A stretch of DNA of 64,000 nt from Hippopus hippopus (GCA_946811185.2 OX328096.1:47072252-47136251); one strand, 5' to 3'. Shown: positions 48,401 to 52,493, numbered from the stretch's first letter. Numbers and translations: made by a program. Notes: generated by a model from the letters alone, not told the origin.

Positions 48401-50285
48401 GTCCATTCATGTTTTGCTGTGGAAAATTCCCAGGTGTAAACGGTCCATTGTTGACAGGTCCTCCTTTCCACTGCATGTTATTGAAGCCTGTCAAGTTAGA
48501 AGATAAATCTTGATTTATGAAAAATAAAATGCAATACAGCCAAACTTCTTTCTGTTGAAATTCCACTTTGATACAAACAAAAAAAGGTTCCGTGTTAATT
48601 TACTCTTTACCAGATCAACACATGACAAATGATTCTTTTGTGCAAGTGATTAAGCAGGGCCTGCCCTGGCACTTTTTTTTCTTTTGCCACTACTTTCGCC
48701 AATTTTAAAACAAAAATCTCCACTTTTCTTATTCATGAGCCATTTTTTTTTTTGCCACTTTTCTTATTTTAAGAGCCATTTTTGTCTTTAGTTTTGCCAC
48801 TTTCCTTTTTACATTTTCACCACCATTTACCCAAGTGGAGACAGAGTAAATATTTATATTCATCCATTATAATTAGAATAATTTCAGTGAAACAAAACTT
48901 TGCAAACATGCACAGTTGCACACCCATTAACTTACCGTTCAATCAGTTCCAAACTTAACTATCAACTTCAAAATAAGTTTTATTCATGATTGCTACAGAC
49001 AGATATTAATTACGTGAATGATAGCCTGTGATTTGCTAATCAAAAGTCACTGTTTTGATAACTGGATTAAAATTCCAATCAACATCGTAGAGCAATAAAA
49101 CAATGCAAAAGACACAATTTGTCAACAATTTGCTACAACCGTAAAGGATGCGATATGACTAGTACCGCGTTTGTAACTTTCTCCTTTGTTCTAGTCCGCA
49201 TACAAAAGTTAGAACCAGTCAACAGAAAACTGCCACCTCGTAAAATTGGATCCTATTGATAATAATTGCTGATAAGAAACCCTTTCTCCATTTATTTTTC
49301 TGAGATGAGACAAATAAAGGAAATCGCGAATAAAAAAAAATGTTCGCCTGTCATTTCCACCAGTTAAAGAAAAAAATCGCCATTTGTTCAGAATTTTCGC
49401 CTTTGGCGAAAACGGTGATCAGCAGCACTGGCCCTGGATTAAGTTTCAAATGTCTTTTTACGTGAGATATACAACAAGGAGACCATACATTGTAGTTATT
49501 TGTTTCCTTATTTTCATGTGAATTAAGTTGCGGCATTTAAGATATCTACAAAACAAACAGATTGAAAAAAAAAAAGTACCATCCATTCCCTCTCTGCAAG
49601 AGGTAAGTAATTCAATGTCTAACCTTAAAGCTTTTACTTTTCTATCCCACAAGTATTAATTCATTGAACAAGTTTAACTCTTTACCAAACAATCCCGGGT
49701 TTTCACAACTCTGAGAAAGAAGCCTTTTGAAAACATTGTGGGAAAAGGAGAAAATCCTGGTAAGCAGCATTTTCTCCTTTTCCCACAATGTTTACAACCC
49801 TTCCCAGAACAAATTTTAATTTTTGAGTCACATTAATTTTGTCGTCTGCAATTGCTTTCAATTTGGACTGGTCTAAAATTTTGTCGTTTGGTAAAGAGAT
49901 TAAAAACTAAATTTATAGTGTAGCTTTTAATTTTTCTAGGTAGCCTGAAAAAGTTTAACAGAAAATACATCACACAAAATTATAAAACCACTGGATTTAA
50001 CAATACTAAAATGAGCTTTCAGAAAACATATGGATTTCGTTATAAGCTTCAACTAAAGTTAAATGTAATACTGGTGTTGTAAAATACATCCAGGAGACAA
50101 GAGACACGTATTTCGTGCCAGCTCATTTCAGCTTTCGTTACCTACATATTACGCGTCACTGTAATTGTTCCATTATAGAAGAATTCAAACATACCTAGGT
50201 GCTCCCCGTTTACAGCACCATGCGCCGAAGATGGTCCCACCATTCTAGCCTGACCGTGAGAACTCCGATTTGGTTGATCCGTCAT
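10974..50285 (-). CDS. SEC24: SEC24A/B-type COPII coat subunit, complete gene (22 coding exons)
   Basis: Sec24 pairs with Sec23 in the inner COPII coat on ER exit sites and selects cargo for ER-to-Golgi transport. Twenty-two exons were joined by canonical GT-AG sites with compatible phases; they sum to 3939 nt, 1312 residues plus TGA. Residues 1 to about 600 are low-complexity and rich in Pro, Gln, Gly, Ser and Asn. A zinc finger has Cys648, Cys651, Cys669 and Cys672. The trunk domain spans about 715-950, the beta-sandwich about 955-1060 ([27 protein letters not shown]), the helical domain about 1065-1175, and a gelsolin-like domain about 1175-1275, followed by the C-terminal helix ([14 protein letters not shown]). 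The [15 protein letters not shown] segment resembles SEC24A/B more than SEC24C/D from memory of the family. Length is close to vertebrate SEC24B (about 1270). The start is the first ATG of the most upstream exon found. A 5' UTR intron cannot be excluded. Confidence 0.95.
11267..11391 (+). mobile_element. Partial TTAA-hairpin MITE
   Basis: Fragments of the left end (GACTTGTCCA), half of the hairpin (GGTTACCAGCATTTTCTCC) and the right arm (TTTTCAAAAGCC). Internal deletion. In the last SEC24 intron. Confidence 0.6.
11597..11857. mobile_element. TIR MITE, GGCCTGCAACATGCGAAAAGG family
   Basis: Long inverted repeats of about 100 bases. GGCTTGCAACACGTGGAAAGG at the left is matched by TTTTCGCATGTTGCAGGCC at the right. 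Inside them is an AGCCTGTGCGGACTG pair. A second copy lies at 21235-21485. Confidence 0.8.
11953..12184 (+). mobile_element. TIR MITE, CATGCTCTGTGAAAAG family
   Basis: AATGCTCTGTGAAAAGTGGG at the left and TCCTCTTTTGCCTGAGCATGG at the right, with the shared TTTTCTGCATATCCAAGGACC. Confidence 0.7.
12371..12474 (-). CDS. SEC24: SEC24 exon 21
   Basis: Encodes [18 protein letters not shown], then [16 protein letters not shown], matching the LPELD...F...L Sec24 C-terminal pattern. It ends in phase 2, and the next Arg codon is split AG|A. Confidence 0.95.
12737..12955 (-). mobile_element. tRNA-derived SINE, minus orientation
   Basis: Read on the minus strand it opens with a tRNA-like head (CATAGCTCAGTGGTAAAG, B-box-like GGTTCTAGCC). 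It continues through the shared body (CACTTCAGTGCCCTAGCCTAG) and ends TGTTGTAAAACACC. It lies in the intron between SEC24 exons 20 and 21. Confidence 0.75.
13008..13208 (-). CDS. SEC24: SEC24 exon 20, gelsolin-like domain
   Basis: Encodes [37 protein letters not shown] and a segment ending DIMEGGL, the gelsolin-like fold. It is 67 codons, phase 0 on both sides, with donor GTGAGT. Confidence 0.97.
13361..13583 (+). mobile_element. TTAA-hairpin MITE, decayed left TIR
   Basis: CATTACTAAACAAAATAAAA at the left, GTGGCTCAAATGA, a hairpin core with several changes, and right TTAA 13580-13583. Confidence 0.75.
13821..14290 (+). mobile_element. CATGCTCTGTGAAAAG TIR MITE split by a hairpin MITE
   Basis: The left piece (AGCCATGCTCTGGGAAAAAGG) stops at the TTAA of 13845 and resumes after 14073 as TGCATCTCAGTGATGCATT. 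The right end is CCTCCTTTTCACAAAG. Uninterrupted relatives read GGCTTAATGCATCT at this point. Confidence 0.8.
13845..14073 (+). mobile_element. TTAA-hairpin MITE, near-consensus, inside another MITE
   Basis: TTAACTCTTTACCAAAC to GTGTGGTAAAGGGTTAA with a near-perfect hairpin at 13963-14030. TTAA is duplicated on both sides of a site present once in uninterrupted copies of the host repeat. Confidence 0.92.
14359..14496 (-). CDS. SEC24: SEC24 exon 19, helical domain
   Basis: Encodes [18 protein letters not shown] and [18 protein letters not shown]. It is 46 codons, phase 0 on both sides, with acceptor TTTACAG and donor GTAAGT. Confidence 0.97.
14812..15040 (-). mobile_element. TTAA-hairpin MITE, minus orientation, flanked by fragments of the same family
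   Basis: TTAAACCTTTACTGCACAAT to GAAGGGTTAA. Fragments at about 14765-14811 (TAACCAGTATTTTTTCC) and 15041-15130 (AGACAAATTCCATCATTT) belong to the family too. They probably come from an older host copy split by this one. Confidence 0.75.
15232..15482 (+). mobile_element. TIR MITE, CATGCTCTGTGAAAAG family
   Basis: CCCATGCTCTGGCAAAAGGC, then AGCTTAATGAATCTCC, to CCCCCTTTTCACACAGC. It includes the unoccupied TTAA site. Confidence 0.75.
15634..15850 (+). mobile_element. TTAA-hairpin MITE with collapsed hairpin
   Basis: TTAACTCTTTACCAAATGAC to GTGTGGTATAGGGTTAA. Part of the right hairpin arm is deleted (GGTTACCTCTTCCTACAATG). Confidence 0.8.
16173..16351 (-). CDS. SEC24: SEC24 exon 18, helical domain
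   Basis: Encodes [33 protein letters not shown] and [17 protein letters not shown] of the helical domain. Acceptor CTTCCAG and donor GTAAGT flank it. Confidence 0.97.
16541..17526. mobile_element. hAT-like degenerate DNA transposon with CAGTGTTTC ends
   Basis: The left end reads CAGTGTTTCATCTAGGC and the right end its diverged inverted form (TGTATGAAACATTG). Related subterminal repeats (CCCCCACTTTTT) lie just inside the right end. The interior holds a broken transposase-like start at 17180 and an A-rich tract at 17059. No clean 8-bp target duplication was seen. It fills most of the intron between SEC24 exons 17 and 18. Confidence 0.5.
17180..17317 (+). pseudogene. Remnant of a transposase-like N-terminus (broken)
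   Basis: ATG at 17180 gives [13 protein letters not shown] and after 22 codons two TAG stops. The same frame continues with [15 protein letters not shown] to a TGA. The MSKRK start followed later by an acidic [10 protein letters not shown] stretch resembles N-termini of hAT/KIAA1586-like transposon proteins from memory. It lies inside an element with CAGTGTTTC-type ends. It is non-functional as read. Confidence 0.4.
17649..17759 (-). CDS. SEC24: SEC24 exon 17
   Basis: Encodes [19 protein letters not shown] and [17 protein letters not shown], the end of the beta-sandwich and entry to the helical domain. Acceptor CAACAG and donor GTGAGT flank it. Confidence 0.97.
18453..18626 (-). CDS. SEC24: SEC24 exon 16, beta-sandwich
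   Basis: Encodes [37 protein letters not shown] and [12 protein letters not shown]. This is one of the most conserved blocks in the family. Acceptor TGACAG and donor GTAAAC flank it. Confidence 0.98.
18640..19090 (+). mobile_element. TTAA-hairpin MITE split by another repeat
   Basis: The left half ends GAAAACATTGTGGGAAA at 18766 and the right half restarts AAAGGAGGAAATGCTGC at about 19024. Together they rebuild one hairpin core. The interruption is the CAAGAGCT element. Confidence 0.6.
18767..19023 (-). mobile_element. CAAGAGCT interspersed element with CGGAC minisatellite
   Basis: CAAGAGCTTTGCAGAGCAGC to CCCTTCAGGCGTATAA, with ACGGATGGACGGACG near 18970. A second copy in the other orientation lies at 54175-54476, which defines both ends. 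Class uncertain. Confidence 0.6.
19572..19730 (-). CDS. SEC24: SEC24 exon 15, trunk to beta-sandwich
   Basis: Encodes [18 protein letters not shown], then [19 protein letters not shown] and [11 protein letters not shown], the passage from trunk into the beta-sandwich. Acceptor ATTACAG and donor GTAAGA flank it. Confidence 0.97.
19871..20933 (+). mobile_element. Helitron-like element with duplicated 3' region
   Basis: Starts ACTAGAGGCGCTTGAGC. Two copies of the 3' region follow, 20023-20488 and 20489-20933. Each has a CGGACGGACG minisatellite and ends in the hairpin CTGGCC-TTC-GGCCAG and CTAA. Single-unit relative at 31396-32008. In the intron between SEC24 exons 14 and 15. Confidence 0.75.
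21235..21485. mobile_element. TIR MITE, GGCCTGCAACATGCGAAAAGG family, ATAT flanks
   Basis: GGCCTGCAACATGCGAAAAG and its inverse CATGTGTTGCAGGCC are bounded on both sides by ATAT, a likely target duplication. Copy of 11597-11857. Confidence 0.8.
21531..21654 (-). CDS. SEC24: SEC24 exon 14, trunk
   Basis: Encodes [36 protein letters not shown]. The DFYK.LALDCS..Q.AVD pattern is a Sec24 hallmark. Acceptor AAACAG and donor GTATGT flank it. Confidence 0.97.
21771..23316 (+). mobile_element. Helitron-like element with ~145-bp central tandem array (A)
   Basis: Opens with AGAGGGCTATGATGGCTCT and ends at AAAGCTCACTTTGAGCAC. In between are about ten diverged units, with landmarks ATCATCAAGACAAACATTCTG, AAAATGTGGCCTCTAGAG and GACCTAGTTTTTGACC. 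The family recurs at 24055-25391 and 62600-64000. Confidence 0.7.
23506..23607 (-). CDS. SEC24: SEC24 exon 13, trunk
   Basis: Encodes [18 protein letters not shown] and a less conserved loop ending QKSGK. It is 34 codons, phase 0 on both sides, with donor GTAAAG. It matches the GGR.xVFQT..P element of Sec24 trunks. Confidence 0.95.
23640..23870 (-). mobile_element. Degenerate TTAA-hairpin MITE, minus
   Basis: Matches the family weakly but in order: CCAACCCTGAGGAAAATGAC, a broken palindrome (AATGAAGAAAATGCAGG), then TCTAGAATTTTGTAATCTC. Confidence 0.5.
23933..24054 (+). mobile_element. Left half of a TTAA-hairpin MITE
   Basis: AACTAAATTTTAGACTC, CATTTGCAGACAGCAACTT and GGAAAATGTTGTGGG, cut off exactly where array B begins. 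The matching right half appears after that array, at 25389. Confidence 0.6.
24055..25391 (+). mobile_element. Helitron-like element with ~140-bp central tandem array (B)
   Basis: Starts TGATTGGCCCTAAAGTGCTCACC and ends GCGCTCAGGTGAGCTGA, with about nine diverged array units (CAGGCTGAAAATGTGGCCTC). Hairpin MITE halves on both sides suggest it inserted inside a MITE. Confidence 0.65.
25389..25490 (+). mobile_element. Right half of a TTAA-hairpin MITE
   Basis: ATCATTTTCTCCTTTTCCAG, TTTTCAAAAGCCTTC, AGGGTCATCAA and TTTGGTAAAGACTTAA. Probably the other half of 23933-24054. Confidence 0.6.
25851..26079 (-). mobile_element. TTAA-hairpin MITE with exact 67-bp palindrome
   Basis: TTAACCCTTTACCAAACAAT to a decayed right end with TTAA 26076-26079. 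The core 25906-25972 has two 33-bp arms complementary without mismatch around a single A. Confidence 0.9.
26239..26506 (+). mobile_element. TIR MITE, CATGCTCTGTGAAAAG family
   Basis: AGCCATGTTCTGGAAAAAGG to CCCCCTTTTCACAGAATATGGCT. It ends about 37 bases from the donor of SEC24 exon 12. Confidence 0.75.
26543..26700 (-). CDS. SEC24: SEC24 exon 12, trunk
   Basis: Encodes [32 protein letters not shown] and ALQAAYKMM, the next part of the trunk. Acceptor TTTACAG and donor GTGAGT flank it. Confidence 0.97.
27253..27464 (-). mobile_element. TTAA-hairpin MITE, decayed
   Basis: TTAAACAATCCTGAATTC to TGGCAAAGATTAA, with a weakened palindrome (GTAGGAAAAGAAGAAAATGC). Confidence 0.7.
27478..27590 (-). 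mobile_element. Partial TTAA-hairpin MITE ending next to SEC24 exon 11 donor
   Basis: GGTTACCAGCATTTTCGCC through AGTCTATAATTTTGTCATC to GGTAAAGAGT. The element stops 7 bases from the exon 11 splice junction (27598|27599). Confidence 0.65.
27599..27763 (-). CDS. SEC24: SEC24 exon 11, trunk
   Basis: Encodes [33 protein letters not shown] and [13 protein letters not shown]. The end of a decayed hairpin MITE lies about seven bases beyond the 5' splice site (GTATGT), unusually close. Confidence 0.97.
28016..28232 (+). mobile_element. TTAA-hairpin MITE, truncated hairpin
   Basis: CTCTTAACCAAACAACAAAAT to TTTGGTAAAGGGTTAA. The second palindrome arm has lost about 15 bases. Confidence 0.78.
28333..28556 (+). 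mobile_element. TTAA-hairpin MITE, full
   Basis: CTAACTCTTTACCAAAAGAC to GCGTGGTAACGGGTTAA, with hairpin core at about 28440-28498. Confidence 0.82.
28636..28702 (-). CDS. SEC24: SEC24 exon 10, first trunk strand
   Basis: Encodes [16 protein letters not shown] and FNAVETG, the first strand of the vWA-like trunk domain and the best mark of the A/B class. Acceptor CCTTTTAG and donor GTAAGT flank it. Confidence 0.97.
29040..30060. other. Unassigned intron DNA with a G-rich repeat pair
   Basis: AGGGTTGCATCTAGAAATTT near 29052 and CCCGTGCTAGATGCAATCCTG near 30058 look like inverted ends of one old element of about 1 kb. Near its left end are GGGGGCTTTCCCCC and GGGGGGCATGCCCCC hairpins. An 18-bp inverted pair (CTTTAGGCTACAA) sits near 29785-29816. 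No coding. Confidence 0.45.
30124..30233 (-). CDS. SEC24: SEC24 exon 9
   Basis: Encodes [29 protein letters not shown] and APSEYM, the link from zinc finger to trunk domain. Acceptor ATTTCAG and donor GTATGC flank it. The intron-spanning Leu codon is T|TG. Confidence 0.97.
30574..30700 (-). CDS. SEC24: SEC24 exon 8, zinc finger
   Basis: Holds the complete four-cysteine zinc finger, from [13 protein letters not shown] to RRWKCNLC. The two CxxC pairs are 17 residues apart. Acceptor TTTTCAG and donor GTAAGT flank it. Confidence 0.97.
30985..31156. repeat. Long palindrome, ~83-bp arms
   Basis: AATAGAGGATATTTGTTTTT to GAGTGGC is followed by GCA and the inverse back to CAAATATTCTATT. Arms match at more than 90% by eye. 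It forms the left end of the element family also seen at 33636-34085, where only one arm remains. Confidence 0.85.
31157..32095 (+). mobile_element. Body of a foldback-type repeat, interrupted by a Helitron-like element
   Basis: TTTCATGCTTTTAACCC, TTCTTTTCGGTTATTC, GGTTGTGAGGCACGCGC and, after the interruption, TATTTTCACTGG and TTTCACCGATATTTCTC. It aligns along its length with 33636-34085, which lacks the inserted element. Confidence 0.75.
31396..32008 (+). mobile_element. Helitron-like element with paralogous empty site
   Basis: ACTAGAGGCGCTTGAGCG to GGCCAGTGGAGCTAA, with a minisatellite of GGACG units and the terminal hairpin CTGGCC-TTT-GGCCAG. The uninterrupted copy of the host repeat (about 33992) shows AATATA directly joined to AATATC. 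No target duplication longer than one or two bases is seen. Confidence 0.78.
32393..32495 (-). CDS. SEC24: SEC24 exon 7
   Basis: Encodes [16 protein letters not shown] and [17 protein letters not shown], among the most recognisable Sec24 signatures just before the zinc finger. Acceptor CCCAG and donor GTAAGT flank it. Confidence 0.97.
33141..33253 (-). CDS. SEC24: SEC24 exon 6
   Basis: Encodes [18 protein letters not shown] and a segment ending in SVNCNPE, the conserved lead-in to the Sec24 core. Acceptor CTTTCAG and a consensus GTAAGT donor flank it. It ends in phase 2, completed by exon 7. Confidence 0.95.
33636..34085 (+). mobile_element. Foldback-type repeat, uninterrupted copy
   Basis: Matches 30985-32095 without the Helitron-like insert, and with the left palindrome reduced to one arm. 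In the intron between SEC24 exons 5 and 6. Confidence 0.75.
34142..34494 (-). mobile_element. TTAA-hairpin MITE with partial internal duplication
   Basis: TTAACCCTTTATCATACAAT at the left. A second ACCAGCATTTTCTCC to AAAATTTTGTAGTCTGG stretch repeats the right part. Decayed TTTAA end. Confidence 0.7.
34648..34868 (-). mobile_element. Degenerate TTAA-hairpin MITE
   Basis: TTTTAATGACCCTGAGAAA, AACCAGCATTTCCTCCTTTTC and CCAAAATTTTGTCTGGTAGAG in the family order. About 130 bases downstream of SEC24 exon 5. Confidence 0.6.
35002..36050 (-). CDS. SEC24: SEC24 exon 5, tandem PGFPPPP proline-rich array
   Basis: This 1049-nt exon, far longer than the others, encodes about 350 residues. Its middle holds roughly a dozen degenerate units of the kind [13 protein letters not shown]. 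It starts with [16 protein letters not shown] and ends at GSMSIQ in phase 0 before a GTTAGT donor. In Sec24 this region is an unstructured N-terminal arm. Its repeat number is expected to vary between species. Confidence 0.95.
36478..36564 (-). CDS. SEC24: SEC24 exon 4
   Basis: An 87-nt in-frame exon encodes a Ser/Thr-rich stretch ([17 protein letters not shown]). Acceptor TTTTCAG and donor GTCAGC flank it, in phase 1 on both sides. It is separated from exon 3 by the largest intron of the gene, about 7.4 kb. Skipping it would keep the frame. Confidence 0.82.
37227..37452 (-). mobile_element. TTAA-hairpin MITE, minus
   Basis: TTAACCCTCTACAGCGCAAT to GTAAAATTTTGTCGTTTGG, with palindrome GAAAACATTGTGGAAAAAGG and its inverse partly decayed. 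Confidence 0.75.
37890..38088 (+). mobile_element. Degenerate TTAA-hairpin MITE
   Basis: CATTTGCATCTAGGAAAAAT, GATTTGTCTTTGAAAGG, GATGCTGGTTACCAG and GGCAAAGAGTTAA in the family order. Confidence 0.55.
38246..38477 (+). mobile_element. TTAA-hairpin MITE
   Basis: CTAAACTCTTTATCAGAC to TGTGTAATAAAGGGGTTAA, hairpin at about 38358-38420. Confidence 0.78.
38688..38917 (+). mobile_element. TTAA-hairpin MITE, full
   Basis: TTAACTCTTTACAAGATAAT to GTGTGGTAAAGGGTTAA with a long palindrome at about 38797-38860. Confidence 0.88.
38986..39427 (+). mobile_element. TTAA-hairpin MITE, outer copy split by an inner copy
   Basis: The left part runs to GCAGACGACAATTTAA at 39054. The right part resumes ATGTGGCTCAAATGC at 39279 and ends GGTAGAGGGTTAA. 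The break is the same internal TTAA used in 2960-3400. Confidence 0.88.
39051..39278 (+). mobile_element. TTAA-hairpin MITE, inner nested copy
   Basis: TTAACCCTGTACCACAC to GTGTGGTAAAAGGTTAA. The hairpin core at about 39155-39225 is near-perfect. TTAA is present on both sides. Confidence 0.92.
39573..40215. mobile_element. Foldback element with TATAGAGGATCTTACAT arm
   Basis: A palindrome occupies 39580-39730: GTATTATCATTTTTATCGAAC and its inverse around GACGCGAGCC. The right end (CCAAAAGACGATAATACAC to TTTATGTGATAAATTA) shares TTATCACATAAAA inverted with 39733-39745. CpG-richer middle. Confidence 0.6.
40328..40532 (+). mobile_element. TTAA-hairpin MITE, first of an adjacent pair
   Basis: TTAACTCTTCACCAAACAAT to GTGTGGTAAAGGGTTAA. 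Its right TTAA (40529-40532) is also the left TTAA of the next copy. Confidence 0.85.
40529..40737 (+). mobile_element. TTAA-hairpin MITE, second of the pair, collapsed hairpin
   Basis: TTAACTCTTTACTATACAAG, then GTGGGAAAAGGAGAAAATGC, most of the second arm missing, then TTGTTAAAACTCATAAATTG. Confidence 0.78.
40765..41690 (-). mobile_element. SINE-like repeat split by a foldback element
   Basis: The left piece (TTTAATGCTGTTGTCAAC, CCAAGCCACTGGCTGC) and right piece (GAGAAAGGAATGAATCCTGTC, ACTATCATCAACCTT) together align with 46055-46320. The middle is occupied by the foldback at 40928-41580. Confidence 0.6.
40928..41580. mobile_element. Foldback element, GCATATTTCTGCC ends
   Basis: GCATATTTCTGCCACAAGAT with AGATAGCTATCATGATAAT at the left, and its inverse (ATTATCATAAAAGCTATCTTG to CAGCAGAAATATGC) at the right. 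Internal AT-rich arms are also inverted (TTATCACGATAG). Confidence 0.65.
42100..42255 (-). mobile_element. Partial TTAA-hairpin MITE
   Basis: CACACAATCCCGCATTTTAA, GAAAACATTATGGGAAAAGG, then the second arm is deleted. Confidence 0.65.
42372..42461. repeat. (CA)n microsatellite
   Basis: About 90 bases of CA repeats interrupted once by CCTA. Confidence 0.98.
42905..43262. mobile_element. Palindromic TIR element, GGCCCAGTAAAGGCCAAAA family
   Basis: AAAGGCCCAGTAAAGGCCAAA at the left and TTACTTTTGGGCTTTATTG at the right. Inside, TACCATTTAAAAGTATG and its inverse form further arms. Relatives at 46305-46635 and 56250-56568. Confidence 0.65.
43285..43532 (-). mobile_element. tRNA-derived SINE, minus orientation
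   Basis: Minus-strand head with CAGTGGTAAAGTTTAGG and a GGCCCCAGTTGCAAGTC-like B region, and tail AAAACACCATTCAG. A 20-bp stretch (ATGCTGTTTCAACTATATAT) is duplicated near 43307. Confidence 0.7.
43963..44061 (-). CDS. SEC24: SEC24 exon 3
   Basis: This 99-nt in-frame exon encodes [17 protein letters not shown] and continues to a PGMSPSNS end. Acceptor TTCAACAG and donor GTTAGC flank it. Phase 1 on both sides means it could be skipped without frameshift. The call rests on splice sites and phase, because this part of Sec24 is poorly conserved. Confidence 0.8.
45010..46028 (+). mobile_element. Helitron-like element, ACAAGAGGGCCATGATG start
   Basis: Starts with the palindrome AGGGCCATGATGACCCT and carries four diverged units (GGTCCATTGGGTGAAGC, ATGCCAAATTTGGTAGCC). 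It ends CTGGCC-TTT-GGCCAG-TGGAG, with the CTAA decayed. Confidence 0.65.
46055..46320 (-). mobile_element. SINE-like repeat, uninterrupted copy
   Basis: GTTTGGTGTTTAATGCCG, CCAAGCCACTGGCTGC and GAGGAATAAGTCCTGTCGC. The same repeat is split at 40765-41690. Confidence 0.6.
46648..47942 (+). mobile_element. Helitron-like element, diverged units
   Basis: Starts ACAAGAGGGCCAAATG. Units with GTCCACTAGATGATGC and GCAAAATTTGGTAGCCC recur. It ends CTGGCTTTTAGCCGAAGGAG and CTAA, where the hairpin is decayed. Confidence 0.55.
48125..48487 (-). CDS. SEC24: SEC24 exon 2, Pro/Gln/Gly-rich
   Basis: A TTGACAG acceptor at 48488-48489 and a GTATGG donor bound 363 nt that stay open in the expected phase. The product is a disordered stretch ([16 protein letters not shown] and [15 protein letters not shown]). 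A cysteine-rich open frame on the plus strand here is only its antisense shadow. Confidence 0.92.
48655..49436. mobile_element. hAT-like MITE with CAGGGCC ends and 7-bp direct flanks
   Basis: CAGGGCC at 48655 and GGCCCTG at 49436 are inverted ends, and GATTAAG flanks both sides directly. Inside are repeated TTTTGCCACTTT motifs and TTCGCCTTTGGCGAA. In SEC24 intron 1. Confidence 0.65.
49674..49903 (-). mobile_element. TTAA-hairpin MITE, full, minus
   Basis: TTAACTCTTTACCAAACAAT to TTTGGTAAAGAGATTAA, with a long near-perfect palindrome at about 49729-49793. In SEC24 intron 1, near exon 1. Confidence 0.88.
50195..50285 (-). CDS. SEC24: SEC24 exon 1 (start codon)
   Basis: ATG at 50285-50283 opens [17 protein letters not shown], and the exon ends in phase 1 before a GTATG donor. 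The polar, Gly/Ser/Gln-rich start is typical of Sec24 N-termini. A short downstream Met at residue 15 could also serve as start. Confidence 0.85.
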
Positions 50286-50954
50286 TTTGATTTTTTCAGG
50301 TAAATTTCATGACAGAAATGATCGGGACTGTAACAACAATAACTTGTGAATCGGGGGAAAATGTCTCAAACGTAACCATAAGACACAAATTATCACACTT
50401 TGATGATGAATTTATTTTATTCAGTAAGTGTTAAGGGGGTATATCATACACGCTAACGGTTCAATATTTCAATTAAATGACAGTCTACTCTTGTCAAGAA
50501 AAACCGGAAATCATAGTTAGGTCGCACATGCGCACAGCTAACCGACGTGGCATTCAGAAATTTTAGAATTATTTCCCTTTCAGGTATCAGACTAGCAATT
50601 TTATTTCAGACATTTAAATATATTTTAAAAATGGAACTCCGGAAAACCCGCTCAGTACTTCAGTAATGAGTCGTTTTCCATTATTGTTTTTGGATTGTGT
50701 GTCCAACAATCAGACAGCCCTGAACAGAATGCCTTCATTTATTTACAATTTAACGCCTCCTTAGCAGATAATTTTAGAAAAGCTTTAGCAACTTTGGAAA
50801 AAAGATATTGTTCATGTCATTAAGCTGTAAGTGCCTTTTCCAATGTTGAATGCTTTCAACCTTCAATAAGTTTCCTTTGTATCTCCCATTTATCTACTTT
50901 TCAATGGAATTATTAAGTTAATCAATTTGTCGATCAATAGTTGTTTTGTTTTGC

Positions 50955-50988
<34 letters not shown>

Positions 50989-51050
50989 GAATATTAATCG
51001 TTAAAACTGGCATTAAATTCCTGTAGGGAGCATTTTTTGAATGGGGAGGG
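50286..51050. promoter_or_regulatory. Upstream region of SEC24 (no specific element seen)
   Basis: AT-rich DNA with a modest rise in CG near 50140-50560 (ACCGACGTGG, CGGGGGAAAATG). It must contain the 5' UTR and promoter if exon 1 is the first exon. No TATA box or initiator could be defended. A T-run lies at 50967-50985. Confidence 0.3.
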
Positions 51051-52094
51051 GGTCCTACTAAATACCACGAAGACACTCTTTAATACCACAAAGACACACA
51101 AAGACGCAAAAGGACACACAAACACGTACAAAGACACAGATGGAGGTGGAATGGCAAACAGTGTAGATTCAGATCATACTATGGGTTTGCATTTTTGTTA
51201 ATTTGATAATCATCTATCCTAATATGCCATCATATGCAATTTTGCTCAGATGGGCCTGTTGGTTAAATGGGCGGTCATCCTGGTCATGTGACCTGGGTCA
51301 TTTATATAAAATTTCGTTTCCCAGTCCAATAGATGCTCCACATCCAATTTGATTTCAGCTTGCCTCAAAACTGTTACGTTAAAATTTGAACATCCCTTGT
51401 TTTCATAATGGCAATTATTTTTTGTCTATTGGTGATTTTTTTTTCTTAGAATTATTATTATTATTATATTCATCATGGTTTTTAATTCAGACGGTGCAGA
51501 TCCTGATCATACTGCTCTATCAGGAGTAGTCTGATCGGGATCTTCACTGTTTGCTTAGGCCTAAATGAGACTATCCATTTAATCAATGTCGAAGAACATA
51601 CAATGTCATTAATAATGATTTGATTAAACAGAAGTTTTTATGGTGCAGACCAGATAAAAGGCATCAAATGACAACATAATACAATTTTTTTCAATTACCA
51701 GAGATTATCTAAAAAACAGGAAAACAAGAATTACATGATATGTTTTATTAACAGCGGAAAATTGAAACTGTACATAAAAACTTGATTATGTTTTGAACAA
51801 ATTTAAATGATAATATGTTTACATGAAAGACTTTGGTTTAGTTAAGCCCCCCCCCCCCCCTCCACCATTCTCTAAATGCAGGCGTAAATATGTAAATCTA
51901 TATAAGGCGCAAAAAGATGAGTTTGCTAACATACAGGTGTAATACACATGTATTTTCATTTTCTTAGCACCTTTTTGGTGTGTTTGTGCATCTCTGTGGT
52001 GTCTTTGTGTGTCTTTGTGCGTCTTTGTGGTGTCTTTGTGCATCTTTGTGTGTCTTTGTGGTATTTAGAGTGTCTTTGTGTATTTAGTAGGACC
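51051..52094. mobile_element. Foldback element with minisatellite-like inverted arms
   Basis: GGTCCTACTAAATA at 51051-51064 is exactly inverted at 52081-52094. Adjoining them are arms of short units (CAAAGACACA on one side, TGTGTCTTTG on the other) to about 51135 and from about 51966. The 830-bp middle has no gene. Confidence 0.75.
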
Positions 52095-52424
52095 GTAAGA
52101 AGGGGGCGGGGCTTAAGAAAACATGTGGGTCAGTCGTTAGTATCAATTTCATATATACGTTTTATAAAACACTCGCCTTTATTATGGGCTTGACAACGAT
52201 TTAGATTGATGTTAAGCAGGTTTAGGCTTTGCTATTTATTTATTTATTTCCGAACCTTTTAAACAGGGATCTTGTTTTAAAGTTTTGACTGAAATGGTTA
52301 AAAAGTGTTAATCATCGAGGATTAAAAAGCGCTAACCCTCCACCCTACCCTTTTTTTCGGCCGAACGCTTTTAAGTGTTATAATTACTTTTCTTTCCTTT
52401 ACCTTTCTTTTTTTATTCCTTATT

Positions 52425-52462
52425 ATTATTATTATTATTATTATTTTTTGTTTATCTTTTGA

Positions 52463-52493
<31 letters not shown>

